From Bacteroidales bacterium (GTDB lineage Bacteria > Bacteroidota > Bacteroidia > Bacteroidales > UBA3824), in NCBI GenBank assembly GCA_017541145.1, contig JAFXZT010000154.1, positions 30,885 to 94,884 on the forward strand: DNA of 64,000 nucleotides. The letters run 5' to 3'. The notes below the pieces were generated by a model that worked only from the letters and a program-made list of their open reading frames with translations, ran no database searches and was not told the DNA's origin. Position 1 is the first letter of the stretch, and every line of letters starts with the position of its first letter. Below, in pieces: positions 16,951 to 25,933 of the stretch. The position numbers and the translations under genes are program-made.

Positions 16951-18486
16951 ATGGAAAATAATGTTAGTACTATATGGAATAATTGTTTACAATTTATCAA
17001 GGAAAATATTCCGGCGTCAAGCTATAGAACATGGTTTGCTCCGATAGTTCCTTTGAAAGTTGATTCTCATATACTTACAATTCAAGTTCCATCGGCATTT
17101 TTTTATGAATACTTAGAGGAAAACTATATTGTTTTGCTCCGTACTGCGCTGCAAAGGTATTTGGGAAAAGAGGCCAAACTTGAGTACACTATTGTTGTAG
17201 ACGCCGGTCGTCAGCCTTCGATGCAACGTTCGTACAGAGGTTACGGAAACAATGGTAACATGTCGGTTCCTAATCAGAACAATTCTGCTAAGCCTTATGT
17301 TCCTTACCAGCAAGGTGTTTACACATTCCCGGGAAAAATTTCTTCGCATCCCGAAAATCAAACCGTAAATTCAAATTACGGCGCATCATTTCCGGAGCCG
17401 GCAATTCACAATCCGTTTGTAATTCCCGGAATCAAGAAAATGACGGTGAATCCTCAGTTGAATCCGAATTATACGATTGACAATTTTGTGGAAGGCGAGT
17501 GCAACCGACTTGGTAAAAGTGCGGCGGTTTCTATTGCGAAAAAGCCGGGAAGTCAGTTTAATCCGTTGTTGATTTTCGGTAAATCAGGTTTGGGAAAAAC
17601 GCACTTGGCTCAGGCTATCGGCAATTCTGTAAAAGAATTTTATCCCGACAAACTCGTGCTTTATGTTGAGGCAAACAAGTTTCAGACTCAATATGCCGAT
17701 GCTTGTCGTAACAATACCAGAAACGATTTTATCCATTTTTATCAGATGCTCGATTTGTTAATCATCGACGATGTACAAGAATTTGCTGATAAAAAAGGAA
17801 CTCAAGATACATTTTTTGCGATTTTCAACTCGTTGCATCAGTCTGGTAAACAGATTATTTTGACATGCGATACCGAACCAGCTGAGCTTAAAGGCTTGTC
17901 AGAGAGATTGTTAAGCCGTTTCCGTTGGGGACTTACAGTTGAAGTACATGTTCCGGATTACGAAACACGTTTGAATATTCTTCAGAAAAAAGTTTACAAC
18001 GACGGTATGAATATTTCTGATGACATCTTGCGTTACATCGCTCAAACCGTGGTTTCAAACGTCAGAGAGCTTGAAGGAGCGTTGATTTCGCTTTTGGCGC
18101 AAAGTACTTTTACCCGTGCGGAACTTACTTTGGAGGTTGCAAAACAGTTGCTTGGAAAAATCATAAAAGAAACCGAGCCGGAATATTCAATTGATTTTAT
18201 TGTAAATACCGTTTGCGATTATTTCAAAATCAAAGAGGCGGTTTTGTATTCAAAATCTCGCGCCAAAGATATTGTAATGGCAAGACAATTGGCGATGTAT
18301 TATTCCAAAAAGTTTACTGATTTACCTTATCAAGTAATTGGTACTCAGATCGGCGGACGAGATCACAGTACAGTTTTGCATGCTTGCAAGGCAGTAGCAA
18401 AATCAATAGAAAACGATGAAAAATACCGTGATGTGGCTTTAGCTGTAGAAGCCGAAATCAAGACCGGTTCTTACAAAAGACAATAA
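16951..18486 (+). CDS. dnaA: chromosomal replication initiator DnaA
   Basis: 511 residues. Domain I (about 1-85) has SSYRTWFAPI. A low-complexity linker rich in Asn, Gln, Pro and Gly (about 90-170) follows and is longer than in many DnaA proteins. The AAA+ domain has Walker A GKSGLGKTHLAQ (about 209), Walker B LLIIDDVQEF (about 268) and LSERLLSRFRWG. The C-terminal DNA-binding domain carries IGGRDHSTVLHACKAV (about 468-483). It binds DnaA boxes and opens the origin. A single-gene unit with its own terminator. Confidence 0.96.
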   Translation: MENNVSTIWNNCLQFIKENIPASSYRTWFAPIVPLKVDSHILTIQVPSAFFYEYLEENYIVLLRTALQRYLGKEAKLEYTIVVDAGRQPSMQRSYRGYGNNGNMSVPNQNNSAKPYVPYQQGVYTFPGKISSHPENQTVNSNYGASFPEPAIHNPFVIPGIKKMTVNPQLNPNYTIDNFVEGECNRLGKSAAVSIAKKPGSQFNPLLIFGKSGLGKTHLAQAIGNSVKEFYPDKLVLYVEANKFQTQYADACRNNTRNDFIHFYQMLDLLIIDDVQEFADKKGTQDTFFAIFNSLHQSGKQIILTCDTEPAELKGLSERLLSRFRWGLTVEVHVPDYETRLNILQKKVYNDGMNISDDILRYIAQTVVSNVRELEGALISLLAQSTFTRAELTLEVAKQLLGKIIKETEPEYSIDFIVNTVCDYFKIKEAVLYSKSRAKDIVMARQLAMYYSKKFTDLPYQVIGTQIGGRDHSTVLHACKAVAKSIENDEKYRDVALAVEAEIKTGSYKRQ

Positions 18487-18513
18487 AAATTTTAGTCGAG
18501 TTAATATTAATAT

Positions 18514-18559
18514 AAAGTGCCATGCTGAAAATCTCTTTTCGGTTGGCACTTTTCTTTTT
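18514..18559 (+). terminator. terminator of dnaA
   Basis: AAAGTGCCA (18514-18522) pairs with TGGCACTTT (18544-18552), followed by a T-rich stretch. It also lies between the convergent dnaA and SDR genes. Confidence 0.75.
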
Positions 18560-18569
18560 GTGATATTTC

Positions 18570-19355
18570 TTATTTTTTGTTTCTTATAATTTTAGCGAAC
18601 AATCTTGGGAAAAATCTGCTTACCCAAATTCCGTTGGTTTCGCTTCCGCCGGCAGTAATTTCGAGTTTTTCTTTCTCGATACCTTTTATGATTTTTTCTG
18701 CTAAAACTTTGGGATCCAAACCTTTAGCTTGACCTTCATCATTTACATTTCGTTTTTCGGCTTTCGCATCAAGAGCGTTGATTGCCACGTTGGTATTTAC
18801 ATAACCCGGACAAACCATCAAAACGCGGATTCCGTTGTCGTAATTTTCTGCCAACAAAGTTTCAAAAAAACCGTGAAGTGCGTGTTTTGCAGCTGCATAA
18901 CCGGAGCGCAACGGTATTCCAAACTTGCCCGCGAGACTGCTCATACAAACGATATGTCCGCTTTTTTGCGCAATCATGCCCGGCAAAATCATTTTAGTTA
19001 AAGCCACTGCACCCATGAAATTGATTTTCATCATTTTTTCAACAACTTGCAATTCTTCTTCAATTACAAGTGCGCGTTGACTTGCGCCGCCGTTGTTGAT
19101 TAAGATGTCAATATTTCCGATTTGTTCCAAAACAGGTTTTACAATTCCTTCGATTTCTTCGTATTTTTCCAAATCAATAGGAACAATTTTTACCTTGTCG
19201 GGATTTTTGCAGTTAGATTTAACTCGCTGTAATTCAGACTCTCGGCGCGACGAAATGATTAATTGCGCGTCCAATTCCGAAAACTTGTAGGTAAGTGCTT
19301 CGCCAATGCCTGATGATGCACCTGTTATCCAAACTTTTTTATTTGTGAAATCCAT
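18570..19355 (-). CDS. short-chain dehydrogenase/reductase
   Basis: 261 residues, a classical SDR. The NAD(P)-binding motif is TGASSGIG (11-18). NNGGA at 87-91 stands for the usual NNAG. The catalytic residues are Ser140 (CMSSLAG), Tyr153 and Lys157 (SGYAAAKHA). The pattern resembles the DHRS7-like branch (SRRESEL after the first strand, HALHGFFETLLAE). The basic Arg pair SSRR after beta-2 suggests NADPH. The substrate is not evident. The gene is divergent from the BASS transporter gene, with adjacent opposing promoters between them. Confidence 0.88.
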   Translation of the reverse strand: MDFTNKKVWITGASSGIGEALTYKFSELDAQLIISSRRESELQRVKSNCKNPDKVKIVPIDLEKYEEIEGIVKPVLEQIGNIDILINNGGASQRALVIEEELQVVEKMMKINFMGAVALTKMILPGMIAQKSGHIVCMSSLAGKFGIPLRSGYAAAKHALHGFFETLLAENYDNGIRVLMVCPGYVNTNVAINALDAKAEKRNVNDEGQAKGLDPKVLAEKIIKGIEKEKLEITAGGSETNGIWVSRFFPRLFAKIIRNKK

Positions 19356-19359
19356 TTTT

Positions 19360-19367
19360 TATCTTTG
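19360..19367 (+). promoter_or_regulatory. -7 promoter box for the BASS transporter gene
   Basis: TATCTTTG, 50 bases before the ATG at 19418. It sits inside the promoter region of the opposing SDR gene. Confidence 0.6.
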
Positions 19368-19380
19368 CGTCATTATATCG

Positions 19381-19388
19381 CAAATTTA
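19381..19388 (-). promoter_or_regulatory. -7 promoter box for the SDR gene
   Basis: CAAATTTA on the plus strand reads TAAATTTG on the minus strand, 25 bases before the ATG at 19355. It is 13 bases from the opposing box, so the two transcripts overlap at their 5' ends. Confidence 0.65.
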
Positions 19389-19417
19389 CTAAATTTTTTC
19401 ATCAAACACATATAAAA

Positions 19418-20299
19418 ATGGCTGATATTTTAGTTAATATTACACTTATTATCATTATGGTTGGAATTGGTATGTCGTTGACATTCACCGATTTCAAAAA
19501 TGTTTTTGTATTTCCGAAATCCATATTTACGGGAATTGGCAGTCAACTTTTGATTTTGCCGGCATTTTCATTTTTGTTGGCATATTTGGCGCCGCTTTCT
19601 TCGTTTGAAAAACTTGGAATCGTGCTTATTGCGCTTTGCCCGGTTGGTACTACAAGTAATATTTTGGTTCACTTGTTCCGTGGCAATACCGCGCTATCTA
19701 TCTCTATGACAATTGTTAACAGTTTGATGAGTCCGTTTACCATTCCGTTTATAATTACTGTGGCAGCATCATTTTTTGTTAACGAAAGTGCAGATGTAAA
19801 TATCTCGTTTTCAGACAGTTTTGTGCATATTTTGTTGATGGTGATTTTACCTGCATTTTGTGGACTTATGATTAAACATTATTTGCCCAAAATTGCGGAT
19901 ACTCTCAGTTCGCCTTTGAAATGGATTTTGCCGTTGATGTTGTTGATTGTTTTTACAATTAAAATATTTTTCGGTTCTAACAATTCGGTATGTCATCCGT
20001 TAACATTTTCCGAAACACTTTACATCGCTCCGTTTGTTTTGTTATTGAATATTGGCGGGATGTACGGCGGATTTTTCATAGCAAAAGGATTTAGTCTTAA
20101 CAAGCCGTCACAACTTACTGTTGCTATTGAAACCGGATTGCAAAATACAGCACTTGCACTTTCTGTCGCAACTACTTTACCGAATTCGTGCGAAATTGAA
20201 AAGCCGGTTTTGGTTTATGCGATGTTGACTTTTTTTACTGCTGTTGTTTTCTTGTTGATTCATTCTGATATGAAAATCAAGGATTTCCTGAAAAAATAG
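19418..20299 (+). CDS. bile acid:sodium symporter (BASS) family transporter
   Basis: 293 residues with nine to ten hydrophobic helices. The family's two crossover motifs are clear: LCPVGTTSNILVHLFRGN in helix 4 and the ETGLQNTALALSVA stretch in helix 9, which together form the sodium sites. BASS proteins co-transport organic anions (bile acids, pantoate, pyruvate and others) with sodium. The bacterial members are diverse, so the substrate is open. It is transcribed alone and ends with a strong bidirectional terminator. Confidence 0.88.
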   Translation: MADILVNITLIIIMVGIGMSLTFTDFKNVFVFPKSIFTGIGSQLLILPAFSFLLAYLAPLSSFEKLGIVLIALCPVGTTSNILVHLFRGNTALSISMTIVNSLMSPFTIPFIITVAASFFVNESADVNISFSDSFVHILLMVILPAFCGLMIKHYLPKIADTLSSPLKWILPLMLLIVFTIKIFFGSNNSVCHPLTFSETLYIAPFVLLLNIGGMYGGFFIAKGFSLNKPSQLTVAIETGLQNTALALSVATTLPNSCEIEKPVLVYAMLTFFTAVVFLLIHSDMKIKDFLKK

Positions 20300-20312
20300 A
20301 TGTCAAAATAAA

Positions 20313-20354
20313 AAAATATCCCCGTAAATTGAAATTAATTTACGGGGATATTTT
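20313..20354. terminator. bidirectional terminator between two convergent genes
   Basis: AAAATATCCCCGTAAATT pairs with AATTTACGGGGATATTTT around a small loop. The A and T flanks allow it to work in both directions for the BASS gene and the sensor gene. Confidence 0.9.
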
Positions 20355-20373
20355 ATAATTTTTTTTCAGCGGT

Positions 20374-22722
20374 TTAGAAAAATTCGCCGCCTTCTTCGTT
20401 GTTAATTATTTCTTCGGTGCTAATCAAAGAATGTTCCAACTGCGTGTAAACCAAGATCTTATATATTTTTCCGTAATAATTTTGTATCGGAGAATATGTT
20501 TCCACGATGTTGTAAACAAAATCCTTGATTTTTATAGTTTTCTTTACGATTTGCTGTCTTCCTAAACGAAGTTGCAACCAGAAATTTTCTTCTTCAGTTT
20601 TCAGACTTGATTTTATTTCGTCATAAAGTCGTTGATTGTTGTTTACCACTGCGTCAACCGATTTGCCAAAGAAATCTCTTGCTTTTGCATTGAGATTTTT
20701 GAGAGTTCCGTCCGGTTCGTATTCTCGAAGAATAATCAACGTATTAAGAATTTCGTTGGTTTGTGTATATTCGTCAGTTGTCTTTTGCATTTCCTCTTGA
20801 GAAGATCTCATTGCTTCCATGTTCTGACGCATTTCTTCTTCTTGTGATGAAAGTTCTTCTGATTGTACTTTCAATTCTTGCAACAATTTGTTGGTTCTGA
20901 TATTGATTTTTACAGTTGCAATTGTTGATGCAATACTGTTACCTACTTCTTCTACAAATTGTTGTTTGTAATCTTCTATCTTGTTGAAACTTGCGATTTC
21001 TGCTACGGCGTAAATTTCGTTGTTGAATTTAAACGGTACAATCAACAAATATTGCGGACTTTTTTCGCCCAAACCGGAAGTGATATTGATGTAATCTTCC
21101 GGTAAGTTGCTGATATAGATGCTTTCGCGTTCCAAAATACAGCGTCCGATAAGTCCGACTCCGGGTTCAACTTTTTTCTTTAGGATTTTTCTGATATTGT
21201 AAGCGTATCCGGCGGTTAGTTCAAAGAAAATATGGTCTTTGGAATCGTTGTTTACAACAAACAATCCGCCTTGATTTGCTCCAACATATTTTACAAGATT
21301 ACTAATGATATTGAAAGAAAAATCTGCCATATCGTTGTTGTATTCACGGAGAATATCGCCGAATTTTGCAGTTCCTTCTGTAATCCAGTTGGCTTTGCGG
21401 TCTTGTTCCTGACGTTCTTCTCCTTCCTTGCTTGCTTGTTTCAAACTGTTTCTCATACTGATAAGTGAAGATCCGAGTTCGTCGTTTTCGCTCAGCGGTT
21501 TGAAATGTGCATCCAAATTTCCTTTTCCGATTTCCTCTGCGAAAAGTACGGCTTTGTCAAGACCTTTTTTTAAATTGTTCAGTGAAGTTCCGATTTTGTT
21601 AAGTTCTTCAGTATTATTCGCTTCCATTTGTGAGACGGCTTGAAAATTACCGATTGCCAATTGTTCAAGTGTATCGCCGACTTTTTTCAGAAAGTTTACT
21701 ACGGTTGCGGTTCTTGTGTAGATAAACAGTCCAAGTAAAAATAATCCGATTATAATAATGAAGATTGTAGCCGAAAATTGTGAATTTGTTTGTTTTTGGA
21801 TATTTTCCATTGGGATTGTAGAAATCAAAATCCATTTGTTTTCAAAAATTTGGTTTTCGATTCTTGTTCCGCAAAGTAATATTTTTTGTCCTAATGTATC
21901 TTTTACTATTATATTTGCAAATCCGGTAGAATCAATATCGGCTTTTACTTCATAAAATTGATTAGCTACGATTTTCATCAAATCGTTTTTCTCGCCGGTT
22001 ATCGAAATAGAAGTTCCGGCAAATTGTCCGTTGTTGGTGAGAATAAACGATGCGTTGCTTTCGTAACTGATTGAGTTTTTAACCATATTGTTGAAAATCT
22101 CAACTTCCAAATCACCGCTTACCAATGCACAGAAATTGTTTTCATTGTCGAAAACCGGCATTAAAATAGTGGATTTGTAAATCGGCTTAATATTCGGATT
22201 TTCAGGATCTTCGCTTACAATTCCGGTAATTTGTTCTTTACCGTTGACTTTTGTTCTGTAATAGTTGCTCGAAAAGTCGTCGCCGTGAAGGTTGGTATCG
22301 GCTATACTGTATCTTACGCTACCATCGCCGCGCTCAAATGCATAAACTCTTCGTCCAAACGAATTAGACCATGTGGGATCTATTAGTCCCAATTCCCACG
22401 AAATTTTGATATTGTCAAAATCCGAATTGTTTTCAAGAAATCTGTAAACTGCTGATTTATAGATTTCTATTCTTTGAGATTCGGTTACGATTTCAGTACC
22501 GGAAACCGATGCCGCCAATGCTCTTAATGCGCTCAAATCTTTGTTGAGTGAATTGTTGATTTTTAGGGCTGTGTTGGTTTCGGTTTCGCGAATGATTTTA
22601 GTGATGGCTTTTTCGTTTGCCCTTGTTGCATAATAATTTAAGTAACCTGTTGATGCAATGTAAATTACAGAGGCTACTGTTAAGATGTATAATAGTAATT
22701 TTATTTGAAGTTTTATTTTCAT
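20374..22722 (-). CDS. Cache-HAMP-GAF membrane sensor without an output domain
   Basis: 782 residues. A transmembrane helix (about 7-27), a periplasmic double-Cache domain (about 40-310, with WSNSFGRRVYAFERGDG and a conserved SSNYYR), a second helix (about 316-336), one or two HAMP-like segments (IGNFQAV, IGKGNLDAHF), a GAF domain (about 460-607, VKYVGANQGGLFVV), a coiled coil rich in Gln/Glu/Ser (607-655) and a C-terminal PAS-like domain (about 660-760). It ends there, with no histidine kinase, cyclase or phosphatase. Such proteins are known in Bacteroidetes. The partner that carries the signal onward is not encoded next to it. Confidence 0.8.
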   Translation of the reverse strand: MKIKLQIKLLLYILTVASVIYIASTGYLNYYATRANEKAITKIIRETETNTALKINNSLNKDLSALRALAASVSGTEIVTESQRIEIYKSAVYRFLENNSDFDNIKISWELGLIDPTWSNSFGRRVYAFERGDGSVRYSIADTNLHGDDFSSNYYRTKVNGKEQITGIVSEDPENPNIKPIYKSTILMPVFDNENNFCALVSGDLEVEIFNNMVKNSISYESNASFILTNNGQFAGTSISITGEKNDLMKIVANQFYEVKADIDSTGFANIIVKDTLGQKILLCGTRIENQIFENKWILISTIPMENIQKQTNSQFSATIFIIIIGLFLLGLFIYTRTATVVNFLKKVGDTLEQLAIGNFQAVSQMEANNTEELNKIGTSLNNLKKGLDKAVLFAEEIGKGNLDAHFKPLSENDELGSSLISMRNSLKQASKEGEERQEQDRKANWITEGTAKFGDILREYNNDMADFSFNIISNLVKYVGANQGGLFVVNNDSKDHIFFELTAGYAYNIRKILKKKVEPGVGLIGRCILERESIYISNLPEDYINITSGLGEKSPQYLLIVPFKFNNEIYAVAEIASFNKIEDYKQQFVEEVGNSIASTIATVKINIRTNKLLQELKVQSEELSSQEEEMRQNMEAMRSSQEEMQKTTDEYTQTNEILNTLIILREYEPDGTLKNLNAKARDFFGKSVDAVVNNNQRLYDEIKSSLKTEEENFWLQLRLGRQQIVKKTIKIKDFVYNIVETYSPIQNYYGKIYKILVYTQLEHSLISTEEIINNEEGGEFF

Positions 22723-22833
22723 TTTCGTGTGTTGTTTATGCTTTTAATGCAATCTTTGTGCCTTTTTATGCCGTTTTAAAATTACTATTTATCATTCTAA
22801 TTTACAAAAAAAAAATCTCTTTTTTACAAAAAA

Positions 22834-22863
22834 AAAACAGTCTCTTAAAACGGGTCTGTTTTT
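22834..22863 (-). terminator. probable terminator of the FadL-like porin gene
   Basis: AAAACAG pairs with CTGTTTT and, after one mismatch, CTC with GGG through a wobble. An A run upstream becomes a T run on the minus strand. Weaker than the other hairpins. Confidence 0.5.
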
Positions 22864-22884
22864 ATGCTGTTAATTTTTTGTCTG

Positions 22885-24381
22885 TTAGAATCTTAAACCT
22901 ACTGTTGCGAGGATATACAGATATCTGTTGTCCAAATTGAATGTTTGTACATATTGTTTGTCATTTGAACAATACAACATCTGATTTTTGTTGTTGTAAA
23001 TATGATATGTTGCAGTAAGGTCAACAAAATAATTTTGATCGCCGATGCCGATACCAAGTGAAGCTACTTGACGCTGTATATCGTTTTGCCACTCTTTGCA
23101 TGGATTGCCGTAAATTGCGTATCCGCCACGAAGTGCAATATTAGGTGTCAATTTTACTTCTGCTCCTAATCTTACGTTTTGAGTTTTTTGGAACTTTTCT
23201 TTTATTGCTTGGTTTTGATCGTCAAATGATTCACTATCAAAATCTTCTGCTACATATTTTATTTTTGTGTAGTCAACATATTCATATTCCAAACTCAGCA
23301 ATCCGATATTTGGTACTACAAATGCTGCTGAGAGAATACCTTTGAATGGTGTATTTAGTTTGAAATTAAATGAATTTTTGTCAGATTCATTTCCGAATTT
23401 AGTTTTGCCTTCTTCTAATTCGATGTCGTATCTGGCTTCGCAAGTTGTATAATATTTGTCGTTTATACTATACCAAGTAGGAGTGTGGATTGCAGCGCCA
23501 AATCTCAAGAAGTTAACCGGTTTTACGATTACTCCGGCTTTGAGGTTTACGCCTGTTCCGTCGTCTTCTATACATGTTTTGTAGTCGAAGTTTTCAAACG
23601 GTACGATGTTGTTTCTGTCGTCTTCGCTATAGATTGAAGTGCTTTTGAATCTGATTGTTTGGATACCAAGACTTGCACCGAAGTATACTTTGTCATTGTA
23701 GTTGCCGGAAATTGCAAAATCCCAAACATTGATTCCGCCTTTGTTTGTTAAAGTACGTTTTTGTTCAGCTCTTTTGTTTGTTCCTGATCCTATATTGCGC
23801 CAACCTTTATCGTATGGAGTGTTATAGGAATTAGGGTTGTCATCATTGAGCAGGTATGTATCGTAGCCGGCGTATTCTCTGAATTGCTCCAATTCATCGT
23901 GGTAAATTCCTTCAGCATTGTTACGCCAAGCGTCTAAGATTGAGCTGGTGTTTGTGCGAGAGATAAATCTTTCGTTGCCGTTGAAATCCATAAGACGATT
24001 GTACGAGATTCCCCAAGCAAAACCTTTGAAACCGTTGCTGTTGTCGTCGTATTTTGCTGATACTACGCCGAAATTTGCAATTTTGAACGAAAATCTGTCA
24101 TCGTTTCCAATTGAACCGTCCATCGCTGTAGTTTCTGAACTGAGGTTGCTGACAAGTGGTGTGATTGTCATTTCGCCTTTTTTGTAGATTGCGATTCCGG
24201 CGGGATTGGTTGAAAGGCAAGAAAGGTCACCGCCTAATGCTCCGAATGCTCCGCCCATTGCGGCTGATCTTGCTGTTCCCTGTTGATATGTTTGTGAGAA
24301 TCTTAATGCGTCGTATTCGTCTTGAGCAAATGATGCTGCTGTAATTAATGTTAAAGGAATTATGAGTAAACTTCTTTTCAT
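22885..24381 (-). CDS. OmpP1/FadL-family outer membrane protein
   Basis: 498 residues with a signal peptide (MKRSLLIIPLTLITAASFAQ). The start of the mature protein, QGTARSAAMGGAFGALGGD followed by STNPAGIAIYKKGEM, is the N-terminal hatch signature of Bacteroidetes FadL/OmpP1 proteins. The rest is a long series of amphipathic beta strands, ending with an aromatic residue (LATVGLRF) as outer membrane barrels do. FadL-type channels pass hydrophobic compounds such as fatty acids. The precise cargo is unknown. It is monocistronic, with hairpins on both sides. Confidence 0.85.
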   Translation of the reverse strand: MKRSLLIIPLTLITAASFAQDEYDALRFSQTYQQGTARSAAMGGAFGALGGDLSCLSTNPAGIAIYKKGEMTITPLVSNLSSETTAMDGSIGNDDRFSFKIANFGVVSAKYDDNSNGFKGFAWGISYNRLMDFNGNERFISRTNTSSILDAWRNNAEGIYHDELEQFREYAGYDTYLLNDDNPNSYNTPYDKGWRNIGSGTNKRAEQKRTLTNKGGINVWDFAISGNYNDKVYFGASLGIQTIRFKSTSIYSEDDRNNIVPFENFDYKTCIEDDGTGVNLKAGVIVKPVNFLRFGAAIHTPTWYSINDKYYTTCEARYDIELEEGKTKFGNESDKNSFNFKLNTPFKGILSAAFVVPNIGLLSLEYEYVDYTKIKYVAEDFDSESFDDQNQAIKEKFQKTQNVRLGAEVKLTPNIALRGGYAIYGNPCKEWQNDIQRQVASLGIGIGDQNYFVDLTATYHIYNNKNQMLYCSNDKQYVQTFNLDNRYLYILATVGLRF

Positions 24382-24422
24382 ATTGGTTAAATTTTTTTAG
24401 TTTGTTAAATTTGGTTTGTTCT

Positions 24423-24457
24423 AAAAAATGCTGATATATTTTCATATACCAGCATTT
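24423..24457 (-). terminator. terminator of the Tyr/Ser-rich lipoprotein gene
   Basis: AAATGCTG (24426-24433) pairs with CAGCATTT (24450-24457). An A run at 24423-24428 gives the T run on the minus strand. Confidence 0.65.
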
Positions 24458-24481
24458 CTAAAAATTTATTTTTTCGTAATT

Positions 24482-25738
24482 CTATCGGTGTCCGCTTGAG
24501 TGACCTGATGAACCTGAGCGTCCGCTTGAAGAACTGCTTGATGAGCTTGAACCGCTTCTGCCACTGTAGCTTGAGCCGGAAGAACTGCTTGAACTTCTGC
24601 CGGAATAGCCGCTGCTTGATGAACCTGAACGTCCTGAGTATGAGCTGCTGCTGTTTGATGAATTGTAGCCGCTCTTAGAACTGCTTGAACCGCTGCGTCC
24701 TGAATAACTGCTTGAGCTTGAACTGCTTCTGCCGCTATAATTGCTTGATGAATTGGATCCGCTTCTGCCTGAATAGCTGTTGGAGCTTGATCCGCTTCTG
24801 CCGCTATAGTTGTTTGAAGAGCTTGAGCCGCTGCGACCTGAATAGCTGTTGGAAGTAGTTGAACCGGTTTTTGATGATGAGCCGGATGAATAACTTCCGC
24901 TTCTGCCTGAGTAGCTTTCAGAACGTGTTGCACCGTTTTTAGAACTATTTGAAGATCCTGAAGTGTAGCTTGAGCTTGTGGCTCTGCTATTAGAATTGTT
25001 GTAATAGCTGCCGTTTTTGCTTGAAGATCCGGAATTGCTTCTGCCGCTGTGCGAGTAAATTCTGCTGTTGTTAGAACTTGTCATGCTGCTGCGGTGACCG
25101 TAACTTTGGTAGCTGTTGTTACCGTAGATTCGGTTGTGATCCATAGCATAATGATGGTCGAAACTGCTGCGTCCGTAGTGATGATGGTATCCCCAATCGC
25201 TCCAGCACGGATCATAATAGTGGTGATGATAACCGTACCAGCCGTAGCCGTAATACGGATCGCCCCAATAAGAATAGTGGTAAGGCAATCCCCAGCCGCC
25301 GTGCCAATAATAAGAATTGTAGCTCCAACCAAAACTCCAATACCAATCGTAATACCATGGTTCGTAGACTGTTACATCATAGTAACTGCCGCCATAGTAA
25401 GGACGGTGAAATCTGTAGATTCTTGTAGTATAGCTGTCGTCGATTACAATATCGGTAGATTCGTTGCTTTGTGACGAATAATTTTTGTAATCTGAAGATT
25501 CACCATCGTAAACATAAACATCATTGTCTTCTGAGGCTTTTGATTGAGCAGCCTCGTTGTTAGAGTTTGGTGTTTGTTGTTGACTGTGTACTACAGTTGT
25601 TGGAGTTTTTACACCATATACATCATCATTGTATTCGGTTGTGCTTGTTGTGTTAAGAACTGCGCAGGAGTTGAGTAACGCCATTTCAGCTACGAAAATC
25701 GAGCCGCCAAGCAATCCTAAATAATTTAATGCTTTCAT
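24482..25738 (-). CDS. Tyr/Trp-rich, serine-repeat lipoprotein ('vitellogenin II'-like)
   Basis: 418 residues. The signal ends in a lipobox, LLNSC, with Cys25. An acidic, disordered segment (about 30-100) is followed by an extremely aromatic region (about 105-215) rich in Tyr, Trp, His and Gly, for example EPWYYDWYWSFGWSYNSYYW. The last 190 residues are built from degenerate copies of SYSGRSGSSSS. It ends GHSSGHR. Proteins of this look are sometimes labelled 'vitellogenin II precursor' in Bacteroidetes genomes, a name without functional meaning. It is probably a surface-exposed, low-complexity adhesive or matrix protein (inference). It has a strong Shine-Dalgarno, which is rare here. Confidence 0.7.
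   Translation of the reverse strand: MKALNYLGLLGGSIFVAEMALLNSCAVLNTTSTTEYNDDVYGVKTPTTVVHSQQQTPNSNNEAAQSKASEDNDVYVYDGESSDYKNYSSQSNESTDIVIDDSYTTRIYRFHRPYYGGSYYDVTVYEPWYYDWYWSFGWSYNSYYWHGGWGLPYHYSYWGDPYYGYGWYGYHHHYYDPCWSDWGYHHHYGRSSFDHHYAMDHNRIYGNNSYQSYGHRSSMTSSNNSRIYSHSGRSNSGSSSKNGSYYNNSNSRATSSSYTSGSSNSSKNGATRSESYSGRSGSYSSGSSSKTGSTTSNSYSGRSGSSSSNNYSGRSGSSSNSYSGRSGSNSSSNYSGRSSSSSSSYSGRSGSSSSKSGYNSSNSSSSYSGRSGSSSSGYSGRSSSSSSGSSYSGRSGSSSSSSSSSGRSGSSGHSSGHR
24485..25063 (-). repeat. degenerate tandem repeat coding for SYSGRSGSSSS units
   Basis: About fifteen imperfect units of roughly 10-13 codons, centred on SGRSGS and separated by runs of Ser with some Asn, Tyr and Lys. The unit spacing varies, so it is a degenerate protein repeat and not an exact DNA repeat. 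Confidence 0.7.
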
Positions 25739-25747
25739 TTTTATAAT

Positions 25748-25753
25748 CCTCCT
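25748..25753 (-). promoter_or_regulatory. strong Shine-Dalgarno AGGAGG
   Basis: CCTCCT on the plus strand reads AGGAGG on the minus strand, nine bases before the ATG at 25738. Most genes in this window have no such site. Confidence 0.7.
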
Positions 25754-25854
25754 GATTATTGTGTTTGGGTTAATATTTTTAGTTTTATTCTTTAGACGTA
25801 TGTAATGCCGATAAGTGAATTAAAATTCTGTTAAAAAATATTAAATTCTAAGTT

Positions 25855-25862
25855 CAAAATTA
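25855..25862 (-). promoter_or_regulatory. possible distant -7 box for the Tyr/Ser-rich lipoprotein gene
   Basis: CAAAATTA on the plus strand reads TAATTTTG on the minus strand. It is 116 bases before the ATG, far longer than the usual spacing, so either the leader is long or the match is chance. Confidence 0.35.
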
Positions 25863-25933
25863 TAGAATCGTAATTAAATCCCGCTTTTATAATTTTGAAC
25901 TTATACATTTTAGGAAGAATTTCCGGAATATTT

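Noticed and set aside
24466..24933. Long minus-strand ORF rich in Ala, Gln and Val over the serine-repeat gene
   Set aside because: It is a shifted frame of the SYSGRSGSSSS repeats, and such low-complexity coding is open in more than one frame by chance. The lipoprotein frame has a signal peptide, start and terminator.
24485..25063. CRISPR-like or minisatellite array
   Set aside because: The units vary in length and sequence, are in one reading frame and have no spacers of constant size; it is a protein repeat.
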